NCBI GenBank assembly: GCA_965277695.1
Contig: CBDIDQ010000063.1
Span: 62,001 to 126,000, forward strand
DNA length: 64,000 nt
Direction: 5' to 3'
Origin: JABSOG01 sp965277695
GTDB lineage: Bacteria; Pseudomonadota; Gammaproteobacteria; Enterobacterales; Alteromonadaceae
Shown: positions 57,104-64,000 of the stretch, piece by piece
Numbering within the stretch: the first letter of the stretch is position 1
Layout of the letters: the number at the start of each line of letters is the position of its first letter
Made by a program: the position numbers and the translations under genes
Notes under the pieces: generated by a model
Databases searched by the model: none
The model's input: the letters and a program-made list of their open reading frames with translations, nothing else
What the model was told of the DNA's origin: nothing

Positions 57104-57424
57104 ATGCATTTAACCAGTCAACACATCCCGCAACTTGCCGGATTAAACTTTCAGCAACGAATGCAAGTGATCAAACAAGCCGTCGCCTTGCTGCCAGTGC
57201 CGCAGAAAATCCTGTTAAACGTAGTAAAGCTGGTTATCCTTGCCCACTTCTTTTCCATTCTCGCCCGCTTCGAAGGCTGGATATTACTACCCTACCTACT
57301 GCTCGCCGGGCTGGTGTATCCGTTAATCACCAACCCGGTGACGTTTTTTATGGTTAATTCTCGGTTAGCTGAGGCGCGTAAGGTGGTTGATGCATCACAT
57401 CCGGAAATAACGCCCCGGAAATAA
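57104..57424 (+). CDS. Small hypothetical membrane protein
   Basis: 106 residues. Two hydrophobic segments (VVKLVILAHFFSILARFEGWI and LLPYLLLAGLVYPLITNPVTFFMV) flank a short loop, and the ends are polar. GAGAAAG lies near the ATG. It resembles a small uncharacterised family of Alteromonadales (perhaps DUF6170), but I am not certain. No function is proposed. Confidence 0.6.
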   Translation: MHLTSQHIPQLAGLNFQQRMQVIKQAVALLPVPQKILLNVVKLVILAHFFSILARFEGWILLPYLLLAGLVYPLITNPVTFFMVNSRLAEARKVVDASHPEITPRK

Positions 57425-57583
57425 CGCTACAGATGGATTTATACTAAATATCGGACCACCCGCAGGGAGCCTGAGCGACTGCAAATCAATAGCTGACGCC
57501 TCCTAAGCAAACATACGAAATAAGTTCGTAACCATTCAGCGTAATTGATGACTCTGTGGATAAATAGTATTAATCGAGGTAGG

Positions 57584-57682
57584 AGGGCCGTCCCGGCGCG
57601 ATTTATACTGGCGATCCCACTGAATTAACCGCTATTTTGTGAAATGGCTGCACCATTTATCGCGGCGAGGACGCCCCTCCTA
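57584..57682. repeat. Inverted pair of REP elements (REPIN-like)
   Basis: GTAGGAGGGCCGTCCCGGCG at 57584 and its inverted variant CGGCGAGGACGCCCCTCCTAC ending at 57682 face each other across about 55 bases. The REP word GTTATCCACAAGCTGAATAG follows at 57688-57710. The 57425-57679 gap holds no gene. Confidence 0.65.
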
Positions 57683-57973
57683 CAAGTTATCCACAAGCTG
57701 AATAGTTACAAGGATTTTATACACATGATCATCGTTACGTTTACCAATCACCAAAACTTTCAATTCATCGTCATCCAATCGGTAAACCACTCGATATTCA
57801 CCTATATCTACCCGCCTGTTTCCTTGTTCACTGCCCTTGAGCTGTTTGCTATCGTGAGGTTCTGGATTATTTAATAACGATAAAGTACTTTGTACGACTT
57901 GCTTGTATTGCTTTGGCGGAAGCTTTTGGACAAAACGCCCCGCCTGTTTTGACAGAATTAATTTAAGTTTCAT
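57680..57973 (-). CDS. RelE/ParE-type toxin
   Basis: 97 residues. LKLILSKQAGRFVQKLPPKQYKQVVQSTLSLL is the N-terminal helix pair and KQLKGSEQGNRRVDIGEYRVVYRLDDDELKVLVIGKRNDDHVYK the beta-sheet with Arg/Tyr residues typical of RelE ribonuclease toxins. It follows the antitoxin by seven bases. The pair is probably autoregulated. It may stabilise this region of the chromosome. Confidence 0.9.
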   Translation of the reverse strand: MKLKLILSKQAGRFVQKLPPKQYKQVVQSTLSLLNNPEPHDSKQLKGSEQGNRRVDIGEYRVVYRLDDDELKVLVIGKRNDDHVYKILVTIQLVDNL

Positions 57974-57980
57974 TGACGGC

Positions 57981-58220
57981 TTAGCCTTTACTCATCAGCA
58001 CACGCGTTTCTTCTTCACTCAAAAAACCTTCTTGCTCAGCCAGCATTGCCTTTAAATCCCAATATTTGTCTTCATTTTCTGTCAACTCATCATAACGTTT
58101 TCTCGATAACATCACATGGCTATCCCGACCTGATTTTTCGACCATTACAGGCTCTGATTGCGATGCATCCAAATACTGACCCAAACGATTCTTTAATTCT
58201 GTTGCTGTAACATTTAACAT
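57981..58220 (-). CDS. Phd/YefM-type antitoxin
   Basis: 79 residues. MLNVTATELKNRLGQYLDASQSEPVMVEKSGRDSHVMLSRKRYDEL is the Phd/YefM DNA-binding domain. The C-terminal part should wrap the toxin. An AGGAGGC-like sequence precedes the ATG. Confidence 0.9.
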   Translation of the reverse strand: MLNVTATELKNRLGQYLDASQSEPVMVEKSGRDSHVMLSRKRYDELTENEDKYWDLKAMLAEQEGFLSEEETRVLMSKG

Positions 58221-58286
58221 GTTGCCTCCTGACGGCTAAATTCAATCGGTTACTTTAGCCAAATTAGCTAAAGTAGCTAGTATTTT

Positions 58287-59678
58287 TTATCCCCGACGAA
58301 AAACGCTCCGCAGCCGCAACGGAAAAATCATCGCCCGAGTCATCATCCAAGCGATATGATGAGTGCGCTTAAAGCACCATAGACAAAAGTAAGTCGTCAC
58401 AGCATAAGAAATCAAGGTCGCCAGTGCTGCGCCCCAAGCGCCGTAGAGTGGGATCAGCCATAGGTTCAATAACACATTAGACACCGCCCCGGATAACTGG
58501 CTGAACAGTGAAAACTCGGCGAAGCTTTCTGACACTAGCCATTGGCTTAACAGTGCTCGCATGAAGATAAACACACAGGCAAAGATATGCAGCCTTAAGA
58601 CCTCAATCGCACCGTGGTAGGATTGACCAAACAATATGTCTATCACCCAGGGTGTCAGTGCGTAAATCAACAGGCTTAAACACAGTGCGGAAATAAACAA
58701 TAAATCAAAACCCTGCTGTAACAGTGCTTTATATCTGCCCGGTTGATCACGAGCAATTTCCAGTAACTTAGGAAACAAAGCAGTCATCACCACTTGCGGC
58801 AACACATACCAGACCGCCGATAACTTAGCCGCTACCGCATAAACGCCAACCTCATCACTGCTAACCCCATGACTACCGACAAAACCTTCAAGCATCAAAA
58901 TATCAATTTTCAGATAAACCACCGCTGCCAGCGCAGAAAAAATCAGGTATTTGGATTGATCAAATATGTGCCTGAACCTCTCAAACTGAAACACTCCTTT
59001 AACGACAGTTTTTTGATGAAAACGATATAAAACGCGAAAACCAATATTTCGAGTCAAGATCTCCAGCGCCACCACCCCAATCAACCACAATAAATCCTGA
59101 CCCAGCCACTCTTGACCCCACCATAAGGTAACTCCCTTGACCAAAGCGAAAACGATAAAATTGCTCAGCCGCCACAACACCACGGATTTATTATCTGACT
59201 GATGTTGAAACCACAAACCATAAACTTCAAAAGCATTGCTGATATTGGCAATCAACAATAAGGTGATAAGCTGGAATTTCCACGAAGCGCCTTGGAGAAA
59301 ATACAACACCACAGCGGTCACTAAGGTGATCAGAATGCCCGATAGCAACCGGCTACGAAAACAAGTTTGAATGATATTGTCGATTTGGCTGGGTGACTTG
59401 CCGAACTCTCTTAGCAATATTTTCGACATACCCAGCGCAAACAGTGGGCCAAACAGGGCAACAAAGGATAAAACGTAACTGAATTTACCGAAGCTCTCAG
59501 GCCCCAGTATCCGAGCAAATAACACCGACAACAACAAACCGCCGCCCATCACAACTGCCTGCTCAAGCAACAACCAAAATGAGTTGTTGATCACCAGTTG
59601 TTTAGCGGAAGACTTCTTTAACACTCTGCGCTTTGACCACAAACTTTGCCAGTCAAACACATTCGATGTGACGGACAC
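58287..59678 (-). CDS. Second oligosaccharide flippase (Wzx-like)
   Basis: 463 residues, 12 or more membrane helices. LLLEQAVVMGGGLLLSVLFARILGPESFGKFSYVLSFVALFGPLFALG is the polysaccharide flippase N-terminus. The ATG at 59678 overlaps the upstream Rieske-fusion gene by 61 bases; a GTG at 59624 that overlaps that gene's stop is an attractive alternative. It differs clearly from the flippase at 12127, so a second lipid-linked glycan is probably made. Confidence 0.85.
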   Translation of the reverse strand: MSVTSNVFDWQSLWSKRRVLKKSSAKQLVINNSFWLLLEQAVVMGGGLLLSVLFARILGPESFGKFSYVLSFVALFGPLFALGMSKILLREFGKSPSQIDNIIQTCFRSRLLSGILITLVTAVVLYFLQGASWKFQLITLLLIANISNAFEVYGLWFQHQSDNKSVVLWRLSNFIVFALVKGVTLWWGQEWLGQDLLWLIGVVALEILTRNIGFRVLYRFHQKTVVKGVFQFERFRHIFDQSKYLIFSALAAVVYLKIDILMLEGFVGSHGVSSDEVGVYAVAAKLSAVWYVLPQVVMTALFPKLLEIARDQPGRYKALLQQGFDLLFISALCLSLLIYALTPWVIDILFGQSYHGAIEVLRLHIFACVFIFMRALLSQWLVSESFAEFSLFSQLSGAVSNVLLNLWLIPLYGAWGAALATLISYAVTTYFCLWCFKRTHHIAWMMTRAMIFPLRLRSVFRRG

Positions 59679-60808
59679 ATTAGCTGACCGGCCTCATTAA
59701 GTTCGCCATTAAGCAAATCGGTGCCGGCATGAGGACATCTTCTGGGGAAGCTTTGCACCCCACCATTAATCTCCAACTTGATATGATAATCATCAAATTC
59801 GAGCGGTTGAATACTGCTGTTGCGCTGTTCCATCAACTCAAAGGTATTATCAGTCGACTGGGGTTCAAACTCTCCGCTAGCAAACAACTTGATTTGACTA
59901 AGGTTATCAAACTGGCCGTTTTCTACTTTGATATAGTTATATTGAGTGCGCTTGTGAAACTCCGGCTCACTGGTAGTGCAGCGCATCGACAACGCCACCC
60001 GGGTTTGTTTGGTCATATTAATAATCGAGCCATGAACCAATTCAGCCTTAAACAACAGTCCATCGCCCGGTTGCATATCCGTCACATATTGTTGCGACGG
60101 ATAGGTTTTAACACCAGAGGCAATTTCTTGCGCCACCGCATCAAACCTCGGTTGATAATCAGCACTTTGCGGCAATAAAGCCAGACCATTTTTGTCCGTC
60201 GCTGCGGTTAACGCCACCCAGACATTCAGAGTATTTTTCGGATGATAACGCCACGAATCCTTATGCTGGCCATGCGGGTTGAGCTTGCCTCGTCCCATTC
60301 GAGATTCAACGTATTTTTCGTGGGGTTTAACCGCCGCATAAGGCAGGTGTAATCTAAGGTTGGGCTGCAATTCCAAATAACACTTGCTCATGTGCGGGTC
60401 GAGCAAGCGTTTCATAATCGATGATTGCAGTATCAACGCAGGAATGGAATCCCTAACCTCTAGCGCTTCATCAACGATTTGTTTTACCGTTTTTAATTCG
60501 TGAATCTCATCTAGTTTGTCATAATCCACCGCAAAATAATCTTTCGACAGCGCATTAAAGTCAGATTGTAGGTTGAGCTGACCAATCAGGTTTTTCATCA
60601 CGATAATATCGCCCTTTTCGACCTGACTCAGCACCTCACTCTGTGCGATAGACTTTTGCCTTAACACCGAATAATAATTTAAAGAAGTTCCATTCAAATC
60701 AATGATTTGCTTAAACACTTTACGGTTTTTGAAGTACTGCTTAATGAATCGATAATAAAAGCCGAGTTTTTTTCTCAGTCGTTTTTTTAAACTTATTTTC
60801 TTATTCAA
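59618..60808 (-). CDS. PhyH-type dioxygenase fused to a C-terminal Rieske domain
   Basis: 396 residues. The middle has the Fe(II)/2-oxoglutarate PhyH pattern: HKDSWRYH with HxD near residue 183 and LVHGSIINMTKQTRVALSMR with the second His. The C-terminus carries CPH (358-360) and CPSH (378-381), the two-His two-Cys [2Fe-2S] ligands of a Rieske domain, after a beta domain from about 300. Rieske domains normally feed electrons to mononuclear iron oxygenases, so a fusion to a PhyH enzyme is unusual. It may hydroxylate a sugar or lipid of the glycan. The Rieske part ends close after the last ligand. Confidence 0.75.
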   Translation of the reverse strand: MNKKISLKKRLRKKLGFYYRFIKQYFKNRKVFKQIIDLNGTSLNYYSVLRQKSIAQSEVLSQVEKGDIIVMKNLIGQLNLQSDFNALSKDYFAVDYDKLDEIHELKTVKQIVDEALEVRDSIPALILQSSIMKRLLDPHMSKCYLELQPNLRLHLPYAAVKPHEKYVESRMGRGKLNPHGQHKDSWRYHPKNTLNVWVALTAATDKNGLALLPQSADYQPRFDAVAQEIASGVKTYPSQQYVTDMQPGDGLLFKAELVHGSIINMTKQTRVALSMRCTTSEPEFHKRTQYNYIKVENGQFDNLSQIKLFASGEFEPQSTDNTFELMEQRNSSIQPLEFDDYHIKLEINGGVQSFPRRCPHAGTDLLNGELNEAGQLMCPSHRMCLTGKVCGQSAEC

Positions 60809-60829
60809 CGTACTATCCTGTTTTTTGGA

Positions 60830-61948
60830 TTAGTTTACGGTCGCTATCGCCAGCCCAAGCAAACGCTGATAAAGCGCCTTAGCGGTAGCGACATTTTGTT
60901 GATCCAACAAATTCATCTCAATCGGGTGGGTTTTAGCCACCTTGATCATTGGTATCGACTGTTGCAAGGTTTGCGGGTCAATCGATAACCGCTCAGCTAA
61001 CAGCTCAAAACTGTGTTTAGGCTGCTGACACAACTGTTCAAAGCCGACAAATAGCTTATCCTCACTATTACCTTCACTATTACCTTCAACACAGCCATCC
61101 AACAAATACTGATAAGTCTGACACCAATATTCTAACCAAAAGTCGGCTGAGTCCGGGGTAAATCGGCTGCGCTCAAACCAACCATTAAAGTTCATTGGCT
61201 TGAGATTGACGCCAAAATCAAAGTGACCAATCGCCGCCATATAATCCTGAGAGAATTTATTATGCTGATGCATCGCAGTAAAATTACCATGCTGTTTCAG
61301 CAACGACAGCGCATGTTGCACCGGCTCTCTGAAGGGGATCACCAGCAAACAATCAGGCAACAACCGCTTAAGATAAGGTAAACGAGTGACATTCAAATTG
61401 TTCTTGGAGATATAACGTCGCTGCTGCGATGCTGTTACAACGTCGGCATCATCCCTTAAAATCAATTTTTTCATATGGTCGATAAAAAAACGGTCAAATT
61501 TGGCGTTAGCCTCTTCAGACCAAGGCTCAATGGCAACACCGCGATAAGCCTGTGGCCAAAATGCCTTAAATAACATCTCTTCAAAGGCTTCTGGCGAATA
61601 TTGATTAATCTTAATCCCGTCTTTGTGTGCCCGCTCTCTCAAAGTGTCATCTTTGGCAAATAGCCGGGTGAATTTAGCCCAGATCATCGGAGTGAAAACA
61701 AACGGCATATCCTGATAAGTGTGATAACTAAAAACCCCAGTTTTTGCCAACACATCCAGCAACACAGTAGTGCCTGAGCGTGGCAGAGAGGTAATAAAAA
61801 CCGGCTTATCGAGCTTGATTGATTTGAGCTTCGCCTCATGCTCTTGGCTTTCATTATTGGCCATCACCAGCTGTAAACCCGTGGTTTTAAAGGCGAAATA
61901 ATGCAGCGCCTTGTCAATCAAGCCATAATCGTCCTGATAACTAGCCAC
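60830..61948 (-). CDS. PAPS-type sulfotransferase family protein
   Basis: About 372 residues from GTG at 61948, which overlaps the stop of the upstream gene, with GGAGG ten bases before; an ATG further upstream lies inside that gene. PVFITSLPRSGTTVLLDVLAK is the 5'-phosphosulfate-binding loop of Sulfotransfer_3 enzymes, and LVIPFREPVQHALSLLKQH is the 3'-phosphate-binding motif. It should transfer sulfate from PAPS to a glycan or lipid hydroxyl. Together with the arylsulfotransferase-like gene it points to sulfated surface material. Confidence 0.85.
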   Translation of the reverse strand: MASYQDDYGLIDKALHYFAFKTTGLQLVMANNESQEHEAKLKSIKLDKPVFITSLPRSGTTVLLDVLAKTGVFSYHTYQDMPFVFTPMIWAKFTRLFAKDDTLRERAHKDGIKINQYSPEAFEEMLFKAFWPQAYRGVAIEPWSEEANAKFDRFFIDHMKKLILRDDADVVTASQQRRYISKNNLNVTRLPYLKRLLPDCLLVIPFREPVQHALSLLKQHGNFTAMHQHNKFSQDYMAAIGHFDFGVNLKPMNFNGWFERSRFTPDSADFWLEYWCQTYQYLLDGCVEGNSEGNSEDKLFVGFEQLCQQPKHSFELLAERLSIDPQTLQQSIPMIKVAKTHPIEMNLLDQQNVATAKALYQRLLGLAIATVN

Positions 61949-62318
61949 GCGAGGTAAACCTCCAAGACAACAAACCCACCACGACAAATATCACCAAAAC
62001 CTCAACAGACATCATGGTGGTAAACAATTGATCAAGATTAATGATATTAAAAAAGGACAAAGCATATAACGGCAACAGCGGTAATAAAAAAGCACCAACC
62101 CCGGCCAACATCACCCGAACAAATTGCGTCATCAGCTTTTTTGCCATTTGCTGGGTTTGAGTTTCTTTTTCAAGGTCGCTTAGAGATTTGTCCAACAATA
62201 TCGTATTGGCTTGCGTGGTAAGCGTCATCGCCATTTGACAATGAGCTATCAGCTTAAAACGCTGAGTCAGCCCAATCACCAAAGCTATGGTGACGGCAAT
62301 CAATAAATAATCAATCAC
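61941..62318 (-). CDS. Small membrane protein of unknown function
   Basis: 125 residues with three hydrophobic segments: YLLIAVTIALVIGLTQRF, MLAGVGAFLLPLLPLYALSFF and VEVLVIFVVVGLLSW. The middle has a charged, probably helical loop. It overlaps both neighbours by four to eight bases, so it is translationally coupled with them. No recognisable family. Confidence 0.65.
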   Translation of the reverse strand: MIDYLLIAVTIALVIGLTQRFKLIAHCQMAMTLTTQANTILLDKSLSDLEKETQTQQMAKKLMTQFVRVMLAGVGAFLLPLLPLYALSFFNIINLDQLFTTMMSVEVLVIFVVVGLLSWRFTSRG

Positions 62319-62632
62319 TGGTTTGGCGGCATGTTTTGTGAAGAGCTTTGTGAAGAGCTGGTTGGCACTTTGTCAGCCTCTTGCGCTTCAACGGCCTCTT
62401 GCGCTTCAACGCTCTCTTCAACTAAATGGGACGACTCACCTTTAAATTTTTTGAACAACCGTTTCAGCGGAAACCAAATAAAACCAAAGAAGGTATATAA
62501 CACCGCCGCAATCAAGGCAATCAAGGCACCGATAGCAGTAATACCGCCACCGGGACCAAAATAAGCCAGTGCTTGAAAGGGAAGTAAAAGTAATGACAAC
62601 GATAAAAGTATAAAGTGAACTGGAGAAATCAT
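62315..62632 (-). CDS. Small membrane protein with YxGPG motif
   Basis: 105 residues. A signal-like first segment (VHFILLSLSLLLLPFQALA) precedes YFGPGGGITAIGALIALIAAVLYTFFGFIWFPLKRLFKK. This pattern of a YxGPG start followed by one helix and FPLKRL recurs in small proteins beside exopolysaccharide genes. The tail repeats VEAQEA twice. Role unknown, perhaps an accessory subunit of the glycan enzymes. Confidence 0.65.
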   Translation of the reverse strand: MISPVHFILLSLSLLLLPFQALAYFGPGGGITAIGALIALIAAVLYTFFGFIWFPLKRLFKKFKGESSHLVEESVEAQEAVEAQEADKVPTSSSQSSSQNMPPNQ

Positions 62633-62660
62633 TTAGGGTCTTCAATTATGTGATTAAAAA

Positions 62661-63983
62661 CTAGTGCTGACACTGACTACCGCGTTGTTCAAAGAAAGCT
62701 TGGTCAAACTGGCTGGCCAGTCGTTCAGCGCCCTCCATTATACCCACCACCCCTGTGAGTGCAATCAGATTGTTATACTCCCACACCAGCTGACCTTGCG
62801 AGTTAACTTCAAACGCCCGACCGTTCATTGACTCAACAACCAGCAAGTTACCGTTAGCCAGCCATTGATGCTTACCCATGATATTGGAGTAAAAAGGCAA
62901 CTGCTCATTACCTTGTAAAATGGTCGTCACACTATCATCAAGCGCCGACACCAAAACAATTTTGCTACTATTGCTAGCCCCTGCTGGTGCCACTAAATTG
63001 TTGTCATAGACCGAAAAGGTATTACCATCAATAAAATCCGGATCATGCTGGCGAACAAACTGGCCACTGGTTAAATAACGAATTTTTAAGGTCTGTGGAT
63101 CAAACACCAGCACCGTATTGATATTACGCAACGACACCAGTACATCACCATGCTTAAACACCCCTTCTTTCAAATGCTTTGGAAAGACTTCAACGTCATT
63201 CAAATGATAAACATCACCAGAAACACTAATAGAGCGACTGCTTAGCGTCGAAAGCGTCATCAATCCCTCATAGCCATTATCTTTAAGCAATTTCATGATA
63301 GAAATTTCGTTCAGTACTTTGCCATCTGGTGATATCTCAACCACAGTGTCATCTTTGAAAGGGGGTTTATAGTTAGGAAATTCAGCCAACGGTTTTTGAT
63401 GATTAACCTGACCGGGTAACCAAAAGTGGCCTTTATCATCGAGGTTAACCGCATGATGAGTAGGATATGGCACTTTGAACACCGTGTTGCCACAGGCATC
63501 GAGGCGAATAAGCCCAAGGTTTTCAAAGTTAAACACGATATCGCCATTAGCCATTAAGCGAGAGCCATGAATATGGGTGCCCGGTTTACCACGTGGAATG
63601 ATGTCGGCACTTAAGTGAGTGGCGTCAGGCCAAATTTGCTGCCAATCAAGATCCCATTGATGCACCACTTGCGCATTAAACTTGATGACTTTAATTTGCA
63701 GTGAGCGCTCAGGTCCAATGCCTGTGGTCATGGTCAAACCCGGTTGTACTGCATCAGCTTGATACTGCCCCACCTGTTTGCGGCTTTTAGCATCGAGGTA
63801 ATACCAGGTTTTGGTATCACCACGAATTTCGTTCACCGCCAGTTTCGCATTCGTCACCAGAGCATGTAACAAAGGGGCCGGAAACAAGCGGTATTTTTCA
63901 GCTGCCATACCATAAACCAAACAAATGATCGCAGCAGCAGTATAAAAGGTAAAACGACTAGTGATCATGCCCATGACCATCAT
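62661..63983 (-). CDS. Arylsulfotransferase (ASST)-like protein
   Basis: 440 residues. The N-terminal FTFYTAAAIICLVYGMAA is a membrane anchor or signal. HIHGSRLMANGDIVFNFENLGLIRLDACGNTVFKVPYPTHHAVNLDDKGHFWLPG shows the beta-propeller strands and His residues seen in the arylsulfotransferase family (PAPS-independent sulfate transfer). EVFPKHLKEGVFKHGDVLVSLRNINTVLVFDPQ and HQWLANGNLLVVESMNGRAFEV are later blades. Several in-frame ATGs occur at 63968-63983. The gene may extend beyond the window, because no ribosome binding site is evident. Confidence 0.75.
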   Translation of the reverse strand: MMVMGMITSRFTFYTAAAIICLVYGMAAEKYRLFPAPLLHALVTNAKLAVNEIRGDTKTWYYLDAKSRKQVGQYQADAVQPGLTMTTGIGPERSLQIKVIKFNAQVVHQWDLDWQQIWPDATHLSADIIPRGKPGTHIHGSRLMANGDIVFNFENLGLIRLDACGNTVFKVPYPTHHAVNLDDKGHFWLPGQVNHQKPLAEFPNYKPPFKDDTVVEISPDGKVLNEISIMKLLKDNGYEGLMTLSTLSSRSISVSGDVYHLNDVEVFPKHLKEGVFKHGDVLVSLRNINTVLVFDPQTLKIRYLTSGQFVRQHDPDFIDGNTFSVYDNNLVAPAGASNSSKIVLVSALDDSVTTILQGNEQLPFYSNIMGKHQWLANGNLLVVESMNGRAFEVNSQGQLVWEYNNLIALTGVVGIMEGAERLASQFDQAFFEQRGSQCQH

Positions 63984-64000
63984 CGGCGGTCATATTTTCT

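Noticed and set aside
57043..57357. A 104-codon plus-strand frame overlapping the small membrane protein
   Set aside because: The alternative frame at 57104-57424 has hydrophobic helices and a ribosome binding site; the other is its shadow.
1..64000. CRISPR arrays, tRNA or rRNA genes, and a JUMPstart/ops element
   Set aside because: I saw no regularly spaced repeats, cloverleaf or rRNA sequence. A GGCGGTAGC-like ops word was not found upstream of the polysaccharide operons.

Overview
The window is about 64 kb from a chromosome of a marine-type gammaproteobacterium, most likely Alteromonadales (Pseudoalteromonas/Colwellia/Thalassotalea-like). This placement is an inference from moderate-to-low GC, the style of the proteins (GspG-type pseudopilin operon, SLBB export protein, POT transporter) and a secreted protein resembling Alteromonadales surface-layer proteins. 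Almost every gene reads on the minus strand, so transcription runs right to left. No rRNA, tRNA or CRISPR array was seen.

Right to left: (1) 58.3-64.0 kb is a small surface-polysaccharide block with an arylsulfotransferase-like protein, two small membrane proteins, a PAPS-type sulfotransferase, a PhyH dioxygenase fused to a Rieske domain, and a flippase. (2) 55.4-58.2 kb holds a plus-strand POT peptide transporter, a small membrane protein, REP-like repeats and a Phd/RelE toxin-antitoxin pair. (3) 45.7-55.1 kb is an exopolysaccharide block with a large SLBB export protein, a WecA-like initiating transferase, a nitroreductase, a pyruvyltransferase-like protein, a B12-radical SAM protein and a glycosyltransferase. 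(4) 35.4-45.5 kb is a compact type II secretion operon in the order G-E-F-H-I-J-K-L-M-C-D, with a clear sigma70 promoter framed by two near-identical palindromes. (5) 33.8-35.3 kb is a secreted Ala/Thr-rich protein with its own strong promoter and terminator. It is a candidate S-layer protein and the probable client of the adjacent secretion system. A TMTC-like membrane protein follows. (6) 26.1-31.9 kb carries pgi, a phosphomannomutase, a repeat-expanded Wzz-type chain-length protein and GmhA. (7) 15.5-26.0 kb carries an HddC/HddA-type GDP-heptose module and a nonulosonic-acid-like module (NeuB fused to a TIM barrel, CMP-transferase, epimerase, aminotransferase, methyltransferases, VOC protein, two SDRs). 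(8) 12.1-15.5 kb has a flippase and a LIC12162-type transferase. (9) 8.8-12.1 kb is a scar: a duplicated, decayed flippase 3' end, a DDE transposase and a 5'-truncated methyltransferase. (10) 0-8.7 kb is a second keto-sugar block (hydroxyacid dehydrogenase, two epimerases, FAH protein, HAD phosphatase, methyltransferase, KdsB-like CMP-transferase, HpcH aldolase, LIC13510-type protein).

Together the genes appear to build a complex, probably acidic and partly sulfated or pyruvylated surface glycan with heptose and two kinds of CMP-activated ulosonic acid. They also secrete what looks like an abundant surface protein that may sit on that glycan. Two observations deserve most attention. The first is the self-contained secretion system next to its likely S-layer substrate, with a candidate operator pair. 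The second is a run of seven single-base frameshifts confined to seven genes in 16.2-21.6 kb, while nearly all other genes are intact.
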